A stretch of DNA of 64,000 bases from Pseudomonas sp. MWU13-2105 (GTDB lineage Bacteria; Pseudomonadota; Gammaproteobacteria; Pseudomonadales; Pseudomonadaceae), in NCBI RefSeq assembly GCF_023242315.1, contig NZ_JALLIY010000005.1:310001-374000 (forward strand). Direction: 5' to 3'. The translations under genes were made by a program, and so were the position numbers. Below the pieces are notes generated by a model that ran no database searches, was not told the origin of the DNA, and worked only from the letters and a program-made list of their open reading frames with translations. Positions 26,601 through 34,926 of this stretch are shown piece after piece. How positions within the stretch are numbered: the stretch's first letter is position 1; every line of letters begins with the position of its first letter.

Positions 26601-27266
26601 CTATACAAACATCTGCAAGAGCCCTAGCTGCGTCGCGGGTCTTGGAATCGTGAACCGAATCGGCTTCCAATCAGCGGCGGCCGGGCGTTCCAAACAGTGA
26701 TGCAACCAATCCTGCATGGCGGGCCAGTTGGACACGTCAATGCCCGCCAGTGGAAGCAAAGTCATCACGGCACAGACGTTCAGATCGGCAACCGTGAAGC
26801 GGGACCCTAGCAGCCAGCGCTGGCCGCGCAGTCGCGATTCGAGAACAGCAAAGGGGCGCTCCAGTTTCCTCAGCGCCATCTGCGCCTCATCAGGATTACG
26901 CTGATCGGGTGCAAACAGAAAGCAATTGGCGGCAGCGAATAGCAGCGTCTTCTCGACCTCATTCGCCACCCACAGACTCCATTGTGTAGCCTGCGCCTCC
27001 TCCACCATACCGTCAGGCCCAAGCGTTCCACCTCCGTAGCATCGAGCCAGGTACAAATTGATGGCAAGTGACTCGAAGAGAACGAGATCACCATCTATGA
27101 GCGCCGGCACTCGCGCATTGGGGTTGATTTGCAGAAATTCCGGTTGATGAGTGCTGCCGTCCTGGAAGCCAGTGGGCACATGTTTGAAGGGTAACTGCAA
27201 CTCCTTCAACATCCATGCAACACGATGCGCGCGCGAGTTGAGATCGCCATAGAGTGTGATGGCCAT
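26601..27266 (-). CDS. Glutathione S-transferase
   Basis: A 221-residue GST with an N-terminal thioredoxin-like domain (residues 1-80: ITLYGDLNSRAHRV, then NARVPALIDGD and FESLAINLYL) and an all-helical C-terminal domain. The candidate catalytic Ser/Asn is near residue 9-10. Start ATG 27266 begins at the usual first beta strand; an upstream in-frame extension is not family-like. Neighbour of an outer-membrane barrel and an aromatic-degradation operon, so conjugation of aromatic intermediates or stress protection are possible roles. Confidence 0.88.
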   Translation of the reverse strand: MAITLYGDLNSRAHRVAWMLKELQLPFKHVPTGFQDGSTHQPEFLQINPNARVPALIDGDLVLFESLAINLYLARCYGGGTLGPDGMVEEAQATQWSLWVANEVEKTLLFAAANCFLFAPDQRNPDEAQMALRKLERPFAVLESRLRGQRWLLGSRFTVADLNVCAVMTLLPLAGIDVSNWPAMQDWLHHCLERPAAADWKPIRFTIPRPATQLGLLQMFV

Positions 27267-27430
27267 ACATAGTCTCCTGATTGGTTTCGCTAAATGGGGT
27301 GATAAAACGAGAGCCTTTTTTACAGTCAAGCCACCTGGCCATTAACCGTTTCGCTAGCGGGGATGCAGTGACGGGATCAAGACCACTGAGCGATTGACAG
27401 AGCCTATCCCCAGGCCTGCAACCCGACGAT

Positions 27431-28789
27431 TTAGAAATACACCAGTGCTTCAACCACACCGGTCAGTTGCGATTGATTGCGGCCGTTACCGAACGCCTTG
27501 TCGTTCGAGTCCGATTGCCAGTCGTAGCGAATCTCCGGGCGCAGAGACAGGTTGCGGGTAACGTCATAGCGCACGCCGGTGGTCACTGAGTTGATAGCCC
27601 CTCGCGCGGCGGATAGTGGATAAAGAATGAAGCCCTGCTTGTCGTCGAAGTGCTCAATACGCCCGGAAAAACTAAGGTTTTTGCGATATTGGTAGGTCAG
27701 GTTGGCATTGACGCCCCACCACTCAGCCCCCGAAAACCCTGGGCCGGTGATGATGTCCACCGTGTCCGGACGACCATCACCGTCCTGACGGCCATACACC
27801 GCTTCGGCGCCCATCGACCACTGCGCATTGAATGCGTGCCAGCCGTTGATCGAATGCTGTTGCTTGAGCTGCCCACGAGGAGAAACCACCAGCGCGGTGG
27901 GAGCCTGAACATCGGCGAAGGACTTGTTCTGTTCATTGCCGACAATGAATTCGTAGTCGACCCAGGTCTGCATGTCCGACGTCCGCCAGCGCAGAGCACC
28001 GGTGACCGACGGCGTATCGTTGTTGTCACGCAAGTTGTTCCAGCCACTCACCAGCCCCAGTTCGGCCCCTAGCAAACCGGCCTCCCCGGAGTACAGCCGG
28101 GTACCAGCCATGACGCCCGACAAGGTATTGGGCTCGGAAATAAAGGCATAGGTCCTGGTGGAGAAGTTGTTGCGCCCATCGCGCAGGTTCGGCCCGATTT
28201 CATAACCCATCGCCGGCCCGAAAATGCCCGCCCACAAGGTGATGCCCGGTCCATACGGTAAGTAGGCTGTGGCAAATAGATTCTGCACCGCCAGGTAGTT
28301 TTGCCGGTGGCGTATCGACGACTCTATATCTGACGCACCTGGTTCGTTGATCTTCCAGTGCGCGTCCCAGCCGAAGGTTCGCGGAAACTGCGCATTACGC
28401 CCATAGATCACCCCGACACTGAAGCCGAACGAGACGTCCTGGGGAACCGGCCCGGGTAGGGGTGTCACACGTGGAAGAATGTTGGAATTCAGTTGTTTGT
28501 CGACGAACAGGTTCACTGACTGAAACTCGAATCCTTCATCATCCTGTCCGGGAATCGGCGCATTGCTGTTACCGTATTTACGCTCTTCATGGGTCGAGCG
28601 ATTGTTACGTCCGTAGCCCACATCCAGCAATACAGAGGCGTCGATACCGTATTGCTGCAACGCATTGCCAAACAGAAATCGGGACAAATCACCTTCGCCA
28701 CGCCCGTCTAAAGGCTCGGCATAAACAAAGGGCGAGAACATCGACATCACCAGCGGAGCAGCCAGAAGCACGCGGCCGTTTTTCATCAT
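27431..28789 (-). CDS. Outer-membrane beta-barrel porin-like protein
   Basis: A 452-residue exported protein. Residues 1-24 form a Sec signal peptide (positive MMKNGR, hydrophobic core, Ala-x-Ala end before EPLDG). The remainder is amphipathic strands rich in Gly, Asn and aromatic residues, ending in a terminal Phe typical of outer-membrane barrels. It resembles the OmpL-like beta-barrel porin-2 group often found beside organic-acid and aromatic catabolic genes. An in-frame ATG at 28831 would put 14 polar residues before the signal peptide, so 28789 is preferred. Divergent from a LysR gene with a clear LysR box between. Confidence 0.75.
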   Translation of the reverse strand: MMKNGRVLLAAPLVMSMFSPFVYAEPLDGRGEGDLSRFLFGNALQQYGIDASVLLDVGYGRNNRSTHEERKYGNSNAPIPGQDDEGFEFQSVNLFVDKQLNSNILPRVTPLPGPVPQDVSFGFSVGVIYGRNAQFPRTFGWDAHWKINEPGASDIESSIRHRQNYLAVQNLFATAYLPYGPGITLWAGIFGPAMGYEIGPNLRDGRNNFSTRTYAFISEPNTLSGVMAGTRLYSGEAGLLGAELGLVSGWNNLRDNNDTPSVTGALRWRTSDMQTWVDYEFIVGNEQNKSFADVQAPTALVVSPRGQLKQQHSINGWHAFNAQWSMGAEAVYGRQDGDGRPDTVDIITGPGFSGAEWWGVNANLTYQYRKNLSFSGRIEHFDDKQGFILYPLSAARGAINSVTTGVRYDVTRNLSLRPEIRYDWQSDSNDKAFGNGRNQSQLTGVVEALVYF

Positions 28790-28887
28790 GAGCACCTGAT
28801 CGATTTTATTATTGTTGAGTGCAGCGTTCATCGCGGGCCACGATAGGCAACTGAGTCAGGTGGGCAAAAATGAATTTTAGTGGTACG

Positions 28888-28927
28888 AGGCATTGACACC
28901 ATCGATGCCTGCTCGACACGCGTGTCG
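28888..28927. promoter_or_regulatory. LysR box and adjacent palindrome
   Basis: AGGCAT (28888-28893) and ATGCCT (28905-28910) form an exact T-N11-A LysR-type dyad. Four bases further lies the perfect 14-base palindrome CGACACGCGTGTCG (28914-28927). Both sit between the divergent porin and LysR genes, 69-108 bases upstream of the LysR start, where a LysR protein would activate the porin gene and control itself. Confidence 0.6.
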
Positions 28928-28995
28928 GGCACGGTCACTGTTATGCTCATGTCCGTTGTGACGACAAAACCGCTCAACTGTTCAAGAGGCTATCC

Positions 28996-29919
28996 ATGGA
29001 TACACGATCGTTGGACATGAACCTGCTTACGGTTTTTGGCGCCATGCTTGAGTACCGTAGCGTCAGCCGCGCCGCCGACCGCGTCGGCCTCAGCCAGCCG
29101 GCCATGAGCGCCGCACTGGCCAGATTGCGTGTGCAATTCAACGATCCGCTGTTTGTGCGTAGCGGCACCGAAATGAAACCCACTCCCCGCGCAATCGCGT
29201 TGGCCCCGGCCATCGAAAGCGTGCTGCAGACCGTGCGCCTGGAGCTGCTTCAGCCTGCCCAGTTCGAGCCGGCCCTAAGCACGCGGGCGTTCAGCATCCT
29301 GACCCCCGATATCGGTGAAGTGCGCTTTGTCCCGCCGCTGCTACGTGCCCTGACGCTCGAGGCACCCGGCACCACTTTAAGAGTCATGTCGCGCGCTCGA
29401 GCCGCCACCGCAGAGCTGTTGGAATCAGGTGAGGCAGAGCTGGCCGTCGGCTACTTCCCAGACTTGGACCGAGCGCATTACTTTCAACAAAAGCTGTTCG
29501 ACAACGCCCATGTCTGCGTGATGCGAGCCCGACATCCGCTGGCCAATGGCACACGCCTGTCACTGCCGGCCTACCTTGACGCCGATCACGCTGTGGTTCG
29601 ACCGGACGGACGTGAGCATTTCTTCGATCGATTCATGCGGGAGCAGGGTCTGCGGCGCCATGTGCGGCTTGAGCTATCGCACTTCATGAGCCTGTTGCCC
29701 GTACTGGAAAGCACCAACCTTCTGGCCACGGTGCCGACCGACATTGCCCAACTGTTCGCCCGCTACGCCGACGTGCTTCTGCTGGAGCTGCCAGTGAGCC
29801 CCCCCGGCGTGACCATTCGGCAATACTGGCACGAACGCGTACACAAGGACGCCGCCAACGTCTGGTTGCGCGGTCTGATTCACGCTCAGTTCTGCGTGCT
29901 GACCCGCCCTACCCGCTGA
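28996..29919 (+). CDS. LysR family regulator (NodD/NahR-like group)
   Basis: A 307-residue LysR regulator whose N-terminus (MNLLTVFGAMLEYRSVSRAA) and FVRSGTEMKPTPRAIALA segment match the NodD/NahR/PcpR-like group, which typically responds to aromatic acids or phenols. It is divergent from the porin and lies immediately upstream of, and parallel to, the ring-cleavage operon 30033-34834, so it may activate both. Confidence 0.87.
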   Translation: MDTRSLDMNLLTVFGAMLEYRSVSRAADRVGLSQPAMSAALARLRVQFNDPLFVRSGTEMKPTPRAIALAPAIESVLQTVRLELLQPAQFEPALSTRAFSILTPDIGEVRFVPPLLRALTLEAPGTTLRVMSRARAATAELLESGEAELAVGYFPDLDRAHYFQQKLFDNAHVCVMRARHPLANGTRLSLPAYLDADHAVVRPDGREHFFDRFMREQGLRRHVRLELSHFMSLLPVLESTNLLATVPTDIAQLFARYADVLLLELPVSPPGVTIRQYWHERVHKDAANVWLRGLIHAQFCVLTRPTR

Positions 29920-29928
29920 CCGCGCACC

Positions 29929-29957
29929 TCACACTATCCACGCCATGGATAGTGTGA
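29929..29957. promoter_or_regulatory. Perfect 11-base inverted repeat before the ring-cleavage operon
   Basis: TCACACTATCC (29929-29939) and GGATAGTGTGA (29947-29957) flank a 7-base loop, ten bases behind the LysR stop and 76 bases before the first operon gene. No U-run follows, so an operator or activator site is as likely as a terminator. Confidence 0.5.
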
Positions 29958-30032
29958 ATCCACCCGATGCTATGGCGACCCACCTTGCTGCGCCCTAGGC
30001 TGGACCTGTCTCTCAAACCAGGACAGCCTGCC

Positions 30033-30458
30033 ATGACATTCTTGACTCTCGCTCACGCCAATCATCTGATCGACACCGCCCTCGCCCAAGCCCGGGGGCA
30101 GAATCTGCGCCCGATGGCTGTGGCCGTACTGGATACCGCAGGCCACCTTATCGCCTTCCAACGTGAGGATGGCGCCAGCATGTTTCGCCAGGACATTGCT
30201 ATAGGCAAAGCCTGGGCCAGCGTTGCAATGGGCGCATCAAGCCGCACATTGCTCGAACGAGCCCAACATCACCCGGCATTTTTCAACGCATTGAGCAGCA
30301 CCTCGAATGGGCGCTTCATTCCACAGACCGGAGCCGTGCTGATTATCGACGCCGCCGGTGCGGCACTCGGCGCCATCGGCGCATCAGGCGATACCGGCGA
30401 CGCCGATGAAGCGATCTGCATCGCAGCCGTACAGATCGCTCGGCTGCAATACACATGA
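30033..30458 (+). CDS. GlcG/HbpS family heme-binding-like protein
   Basis: A 141-residue protein of the GlcG/HbpS (DUF336) family, found in many glycolate, diol and aromatic degradation operons and in some cases heme- or cobalamin-related. The hallmark segments are PMAVAVLDTAGHLIAFQRED and GAVLIIDAAGAALGAIGASG. ATG 30033 is chosen because the upstream residues do not resemble the family. The stop overlaps the amidohydrolase start (ATGA, 30455-30458). Molecular role in this pathway is unknown. Confidence 0.82.
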   Translation: MTFLTLAHANHLIDTALAQARGQNLRPMAVAVLDTAGHLIAFQREDGASMFRQDIAIGKAWASVAMGASSRTLLERAQHHPAFFNALSSTSNGRFIPQTGAVLIIDAAGAALGAIGASGDTGDADEAICIAAVQIARLQYT

Positions 30459-31498
30459 GAGCGGGTGCGAACGCATCAAATGCCCTGGGTATCGACATCC
30501 ACGCGCACTACGTTCCCTCCTCTTTCCCGACCTGCTCCACCCACATCCCTCCCTCTGGGTGGCCTTCTGCCGAGCATGTCCTGAGTTCCGGCGGCGTGTG
30601 CCAATGTCATGTCCTGGTGGATGGAAAGCACTACCGAACCGTGTCTGAAAAGTGCTGGAACCCCCTACTACGGGTTGCCGATCTATCGGCCATGGGGCTG
30701 GCACGACAGGCGATTTCGCCGATGCCGGAGTTGCTCTCCTACCCCATGGAGCTGAAGCCGGCGCGCCGCCTGTTGCGCCATGTCAACGAACAAATGGCTG
30801 ATTGCATCGCCCAATCCAATGGTGCCTTGATCGGTCTGGGTGCCGTGCCGCTGCAGGATATCGAGGCCGCCATCGACGAGCTGCACTACAACGTCCACAC
30901 CTTGGGTTTCGCCGGCATTGAAATCGGCAGCAATGTCTGTGGCCGGCCACTGGGAGACCTGCAACTCCTGCCCTTCTTCCAGGCCTGCGAAGCACTAGGT
31001 GCCGCGGTTTTTGTGCATGCCTACAAGCCCGCTGCCCTGGATCGCTTGAGTGGCCCGCCGCCCTTGCAGCAAGTCCTGGCCTACCCCAGCGACGTCGGTT
31101 TGGCAGCTGCCTCGGTGCTGACCAGTGGCCTGCTGCTGCGCTGCCCAAATCTACGCCTGGCCTTTAGTCACGGTGGCGGCACGCTGGCAAGCCTGCTGCC
31201 GCGCCTGGAAAAAGGTTGGTCGGTATTCCCTGCATTGCACGAACACATACCGATCTCGCCCCGCGAACAGGCGCAGCGGTTGTTCTTCGACAGTTTAGTG
31301 TTCGACCCAGCCACCTTGCGTCACCTGGTCGCCACTGTGGGCGCTGGGCAGGTGCTGCTGGGTACTGACTACCCGTTCAACTTCCGTGAACCCGAGCCCG
31401 TGGTTCAACTGTTTGCCGCCGGTTTCGACGGCACGACCTGTGCTGCGCTGCTGCACCGCAACGCCGAGCGTTTTCTCGGCCTGACCCCCTCCCCCTGA
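30455..31498 (+). CDS. Amidohydrolase family decarboxylase (ACMSD-like)
   Basis: A 347-residue TIM-barrel metalloenzyme of the amidohydrolase-2/ACMSD family, which contains non-oxidative decarboxylases of aromatic or ring-cleavage acids. Metal ligands are the H-x-H in DIHAHYVP (near residue 15-17), the histidine in FVHAYKP, and the aspartate in LGTDYPF; FSHGGGTLA is also typical. In this operon it could decarboxylate a ring-cleavage product or an aromatic acid. Translationally coupled to the upstream gene by ATGA. Confidence 0.85.
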   Translation: MRAGANASNALGIDIHAHYVPSSFPTCSTHIPPSGWPSAEHVLSSGGVCQCHVLVDGKHYRTVSEKCWNPLLRVADLSAMGLARQAISPMPELLSYPMELKPARRLLRHVNEQMADCIAQSNGALIGLGAVPLQDIEAAIDELHYNVHTLGFAGIEIGSNVCGRPLGDLQLLPFFQACEALGAAVFVHAYKPAALDRLSGPPPLQQVLAYPSDVGLAAASVLTSGLLLRCPNLRLAFSHGGGTLASLLPRLEKGWSVFPALHEHIPISPREQAQRLFFDSLVFDPATLRHLVATVGAGQVLLGTDYPFNFREPEPVVQLFAAGFDGTTCAALLHRNAERFLGLTPSP

Positions 31499-31514
31499 TA
31501 TCGAGGAAATGGAC

Positions 31515-32411
31515 ATGACATCTCCCTGGATCGAAAGCTTACGCAGTGTCGCACTCAACGTGCCCGACCTGGCGCGCGCCGAGCACTTCTATACCGACGT
31601 GTGGCACCTGAGTGTCGCCTCACGCGACAGCGACACAGTCTACTTGCGCGGCAGCGGCAGCGACCATCATCTGTTGGCCCTGCACCGCAGTGATCGGCTT
31701 GCTATTCGTGCAGTGACCCTGCGTGCTCGCCACCCAGAGGCGTTGCAAGCCATCGCCGACGCTGTGCCCACAGCAGGTGGCCAGGTGTTGCAACCCATCG
31801 GATCGAGCGACAGTCCGGCGGGCGGTGCCAGCCTGGTCGTTCGCGACCCCCACGGGCGATTGTTCGAAGTCGTGCATGGCGACAGCCTGCACGATGAAGT
31901 CACACCTCATCCGGACCGCCCGATTCGATTGGCCCACGCAGTGCTCAATTGCCATGACGTTCCCTCTGCCCAACAGTTTCTTGAAAGGGCCCTCGGTTTC
32001 AGCCTCACTGATCGCACGCGAATGATGGCGTTCATGAACTGCAATCGCGACCACCATTCCCTGGCACTGGGCGACACTGACAACGACGCACTGAACCATA
32101 TCGCCTTCTTGATGGAAGACGTCGACGCCGTGATGCGCGGCGGCGGACGCCTGCGCGACGCCGGCTTCGAGATCGCCTGGGGGCCAGGCCGTCACGGACC
32201 GGGCAACAACACCTTCAACTACTTCGTAGGTCCCTTTGGCGAAGTCATTGAGTACACCGCCGAAGTCGAACAGATCGACAGCCACTACGTGGTCGGAAGC
32301 CCGGCAGATTGGACCTGGCCCCCCGGCCGTATGGATCAGTGGGGCCTGTCCGCGCCACCCGGCGAGGCACTGAAAGCGGCTCAACGCAACGTATTTTTCA
32401 TACCCTCCTGA
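31515..32411 (+). CDS. Type I extradiol dioxygenase (VOC fold)
   Basis: A 298-residue two-domain VOC protein of the biphenyl-2,3-diol/catechol 2,3-dioxygenase class. The C-terminal domain carries the Fe(II) triad H141 (RLAHAVLN), H195 (LNHIAFLM) and E246 (EVIEYTAE), with spacing typical of active ring-cleaving enzymes. GAGGA fits ATG 31515 with normal spacing, whereas ATG 31509 would be too close. It cleaves a catecholic intermediate, probably generated by the monooxygenase at 33296. Confidence 0.9.
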   Translation: MTSPWIESLRSVALNVPDLARAEHFYTDVWHLSVASRDSDTVYLRGSGSDHHLLALHRSDRLAIRAVTLRARHPEALQAIADAVPTAGGQVLQPIGSSDSPAGGASLVVRDPHGRLFEVVHGDSLHDEVTPHPDRPIRLAHAVLNCHDVPSAQQFLERALGFSLTDRTRMMAFMNCNRDHHSLALGDTDNDALNHIAFLMEDVDAVMRGGGRLRDAGFEIAWGPGRHGPGNNTFNYFVGPFGEVIEYTAEVEQIDSHYVVGSPADWTWPPGRMDQWGLSAPPGEALKAAQRNVFFIPS

Positions 32412-32426
32412 ACAGGAAAACCCGCC

Positions 32427-33293
32427 ATGAAATTCACTACATTCTTCCAACAAGGCGTACCTCGTCTCGGGCTCATCGACGGCGACAACATGATCGACCT
32501 GAACGCAGCCCAACCTCATATTCCCGCCGACCTTCGCGCTGCGCTGACGGCGGGTGTCGATCTGATCAGCGCAAGCCACGCTGCACTGGCCAGTGATGCC
32601 AAGCGCCTACCTCTGTCTGAGCAGACCCTGGCACCGCTGATCCCGGAGCCTGGCAAAACCATCTGCCTGGGCTTGAACTACTACGATCACGCCGCGGAAA
32701 GTGGCCGCGACAAACCCGATTACCCATGGTTTTTCTTCCGCGGTAAAAGCTCGTTGATCGCCCACGAAGCAGCGGGCCTGGCACCCAGGGTGTCGGAAAA
32801 ATTCGATTTTGAAGGCGAGTTGGCTGTGATCATAGGCCGTACCGTGCCACGCCACGTCACCGCGCAGCAGGCACTAGCCTATGTCGCGGGCTATAGTGTG
32901 TTCAACGACATGTCCGTGCGTGATTTCCAGAAACGCACGCCGCAATGGACGATTGGCAAGAACTTCGACGCCACGGGGGCGTTCGGCCCCGTGCTGGTAA
33001 CGGCCGACGAGCTGCCAACGGGCGCTGAAAACCTACGCCTGCGTACCCGCCTTAACGGAAAAGTGATGCAGGATGCCAACACCCGCGACATGATTTTCAG
33101 CGTCAGTGAAACACTGGTGCTGCTGTCCGCCTGCATGACCCTGGAACCCGGTGACACGATTGTCATGGGGACACCTGCTGGAGTCGGCCAGGCACGTTCG
33201 CCGCAACTCTGGATGAAAGCCGGCGATGTAGTCGAAGTGGAAATCGAGGGCATTGGCACGTTGCGCAACCCAATCGTTGCCGAGGGCGCGTGA
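32427..33293 (+). CDS. Fumarylacetoacetate hydrolase family protein
   Basis: A 288-residue FAH-fold metal-dependent hydrolase. The C-terminal catalytic domain shows GLNYYDHAAESG, the metal ligands in FDFEGELAVIIG, and FNDMSVRDFQ. Such proteins hydrolyse C-C bonds of ring-cleavage products or act as 2-keto-4-pentenoate hydratase-like enzymes and acylpyruvases. Position between the extradiol dioxygenase and the monooxygenase makes it the enzyme that processes the cleaved ring. Confidence 0.92.
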   Translation: MKFTTFFQQGVPRLGLIDGDNMIDLNAAQPHIPADLRAALTAGVDLISASHAALASDAKRLPLSEQTLAPLIPEPGKTICLGLNYYDHAAESGRDKPDYPWFFFRGKSSLIAHEAAGLAPRVSEKFDFEGELAVIIGRTVPRHVTAQQALAYVAGYSVFNDMSVRDFQKRTPQWTIGKNFDATGAFGPVLVTADELPTGAENLRLRTRLNGKVMQDANTRDMIFSVSETLVLLSACMTLEPGDTIVMGTPAGVGQARSPQLWMKAGDVVEVEIEGIGTLRNPIVAEGA

Positions 33294-33295
33294 CA

Positions 33296-34834
33296 ATGAA
33301 CGAAATCAGTTGCGACGTTGCTATTGTCGGACTCGGCCCCACTGGGGTAGTCGCCGCCATCCTATTGGGCATGGCTGGATTACGCGTGCATGTGATCGAA
33401 CGACGGCATGAGGTGTACGAAATTCCAAGGGCCATAGCCCTGGACCACGAAATCATGCGGATCTTTCAACAACTGGGAACAGCCCAGGCAATTCTTCCCT
33501 ACTGCGAGCCTTTCACCCCTTCAGAGTTCTATGGGGTAAATGGCGAGCTTATTCGCCGCATGACCATGATTGCGCCACCCTATCCGATGGGCTACACCCC
33601 CTCGATGGTCTTCACTCAGCCACCGGTCGAGCAAGTGCTGCGCGAACGCCTGGCTCAGTTGAAAACCGTCACTACGGCCTTCGGATATGACGTACAGGAT
33701 TTAATCGCCGATGCGCAGGGCGCATCCCTCGCGACGCTTTCGGACCAAGGCGAAGAACAGGTCATCGAGGCAAGGTGGGTAATTGCCTGCGATGGTGGAG
33801 GCAGCACCACCCGGGGACTCTTGGGTATTGATCTTCAGGACTTGGACTTTGACGAACCCTGGCTGGTGGTGGACGTAAAGGTCAACGAGCGCGGTCTGGC
33901 CAAGTTACCTGATGTCAGTGTCCAGTATTGCGAGCCTGAGCGACCTTGCACACTCGTCATAGGCCCTGGCAATCACCGGCGCTGGGAGATTTCGCTCAAG
34001 CCCGGCGAGGACCCCGCCCAAGTCGCCACCGAGGCTGGTACCTGGTCGCTGCTGTCACGTTGGTTGTCGCCGGAAGATGGCACCCTGTGGCGGCAAGCGA
34101 GTTATCGCTTCCATGCATTGGTAGCAGAAGACTGGCGTCAGGGCTGCGTATTTCTTGCCGGAGATGCTGCGCACATGCAACCGCCGTTTCTCGGCCAGGG
34201 AATGTGCCAGGGTATCCGGGACGCCAGCAATCTGGCCTGGAAGTTGATCGCCGTACACAACGGTGACGTGCAGGGTGAGGCCGCAGAAATGCTGCTCGAT
34301 AGCTATGGCATTGAGCGTAAAGCACACGTCAGCGAGTTGACCGGCCGCTTGAAGCAGATCGGCGCAACCATCTGCGAGCGTGACACAGCCAAAGCAATGG
34401 CCCGAGACCTGCAACTGTTGGCCGAATGCGACGGCGTGGTCAAGGACACTCCGCGTCAGGACATCCTGCCGCCGCTGCGCAGCGGCCTGCTGTCGACCCA
34501 CACCAGCGAGGCAAGGGGTTGCCTGTTCGTACAGCCACGCTTGCATGGCCAAAACCTGCGGGACACCTCACTGATGGATGAGCTTTATGGTTATGGCTGG
34601 CGATTGGTCATGGACGCGCGGCTCCAGAACCCAGTCGAACTCGCCGGCCTGACCCTGGTGAAACCCGACGCTGATCAATGTACCGATGCCGAAGGTGTAT
34701 TGACCCAATGGATGGAACACTACCAGTGCCACGCGGTGCTAGTACGCCCCGACCACTATGTGTTTGGTACCGCTGAAACTGACAGCGAACTGCACGATTT
34801 ACTTTCGCAATGGCGCACTGCACTGCGTCTGTGA
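33296..34834 (+). CDS. FAD-dependent aromatic monooxygenase (MhpA-like)
   Basis: A 512-residue class A flavoprotein monooxygenase similar to 3-(3-hydroxyphenyl)propionate hydroxylase. FAD motifs are GLGPTG near residue 12, the DG motif in ACDGGGSTTRGL, and GDAAHMQPPFLGQGMCQGIRD. A C-terminal thioredoxin-like domain ends the protein. It introduces an ortho hydroxyl into a phenolic ring to give the catechol for the extradiol enzyme. Start ATG 33296 lies just behind the FAH stop; GTG 33290 is an alternative overlapping start. Last gene of the operon, followed by a strong terminator. Confidence 0.9.
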   Translation: MNEISCDVAIVGLGPTGVVAAILLGMAGLRVHVIERRHEVYEIPRAIALDHEIMRIFQQLGTAQAILPYCEPFTPSEFYGVNGELIRRMTMIAPPYPMGYTPSMVFTQPPVEQVLRERLAQLKTVTTAFGYDVQDLIADAQGASLATLSDQGEEQVIEARWVIACDGGGSTTRGLLGIDLQDLDFDEPWLVVDVKVNERGLAKLPDVSVQYCEPERPCTLVIGPGNHRRWEISLKPGEDPAQVATEAGTWSLLSRWLSPEDGTLWRQASYRFHALVAEDWRQGCVFLAGDAAHMQPPFLGQGMCQGIRDASNLAWKLIAVHNGDVQGEAAEMLLDSYGIERKAHVSELTGRLKQIGATICERDTAKAMARDLQLLAECDGVVKDTPRQDILPPLRSGLLSTHTSEARGCLFVQPRLHGQNLRDTSLMDELYGYGWRLVMDARLQNPVELAGLTLVKPDADQCTDAEGVLTQWMEHYQCHAVLVRPDHYVFGTAETDSELHDLLSQWRTALRL

Positions 34835-34850
34835 TCGGTGCTGGAAAAAC

Positions 34851-34878
34851 AAACTCCCGCTCATGGCGGGAGTTTTTT
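34851..34878 (+). terminator. Rho-independent terminator
   Basis: AACTCCCGC-N5-GCGGGAGTT forms a 9-pair stem followed by TTTT, directly after the monooxygenase stop and ahead of the convergent carotenoid-oxygenase gene. The A-rich left flank (GGAAAAACAAA) may let it also work for the minus strand. Confidence 0.9.
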
Positions 34879-34926
34879 GTCTAGGTATCAGAATTGGCAA
34901 CGTTCCTCGCTGTTCGCAACCCTGGT

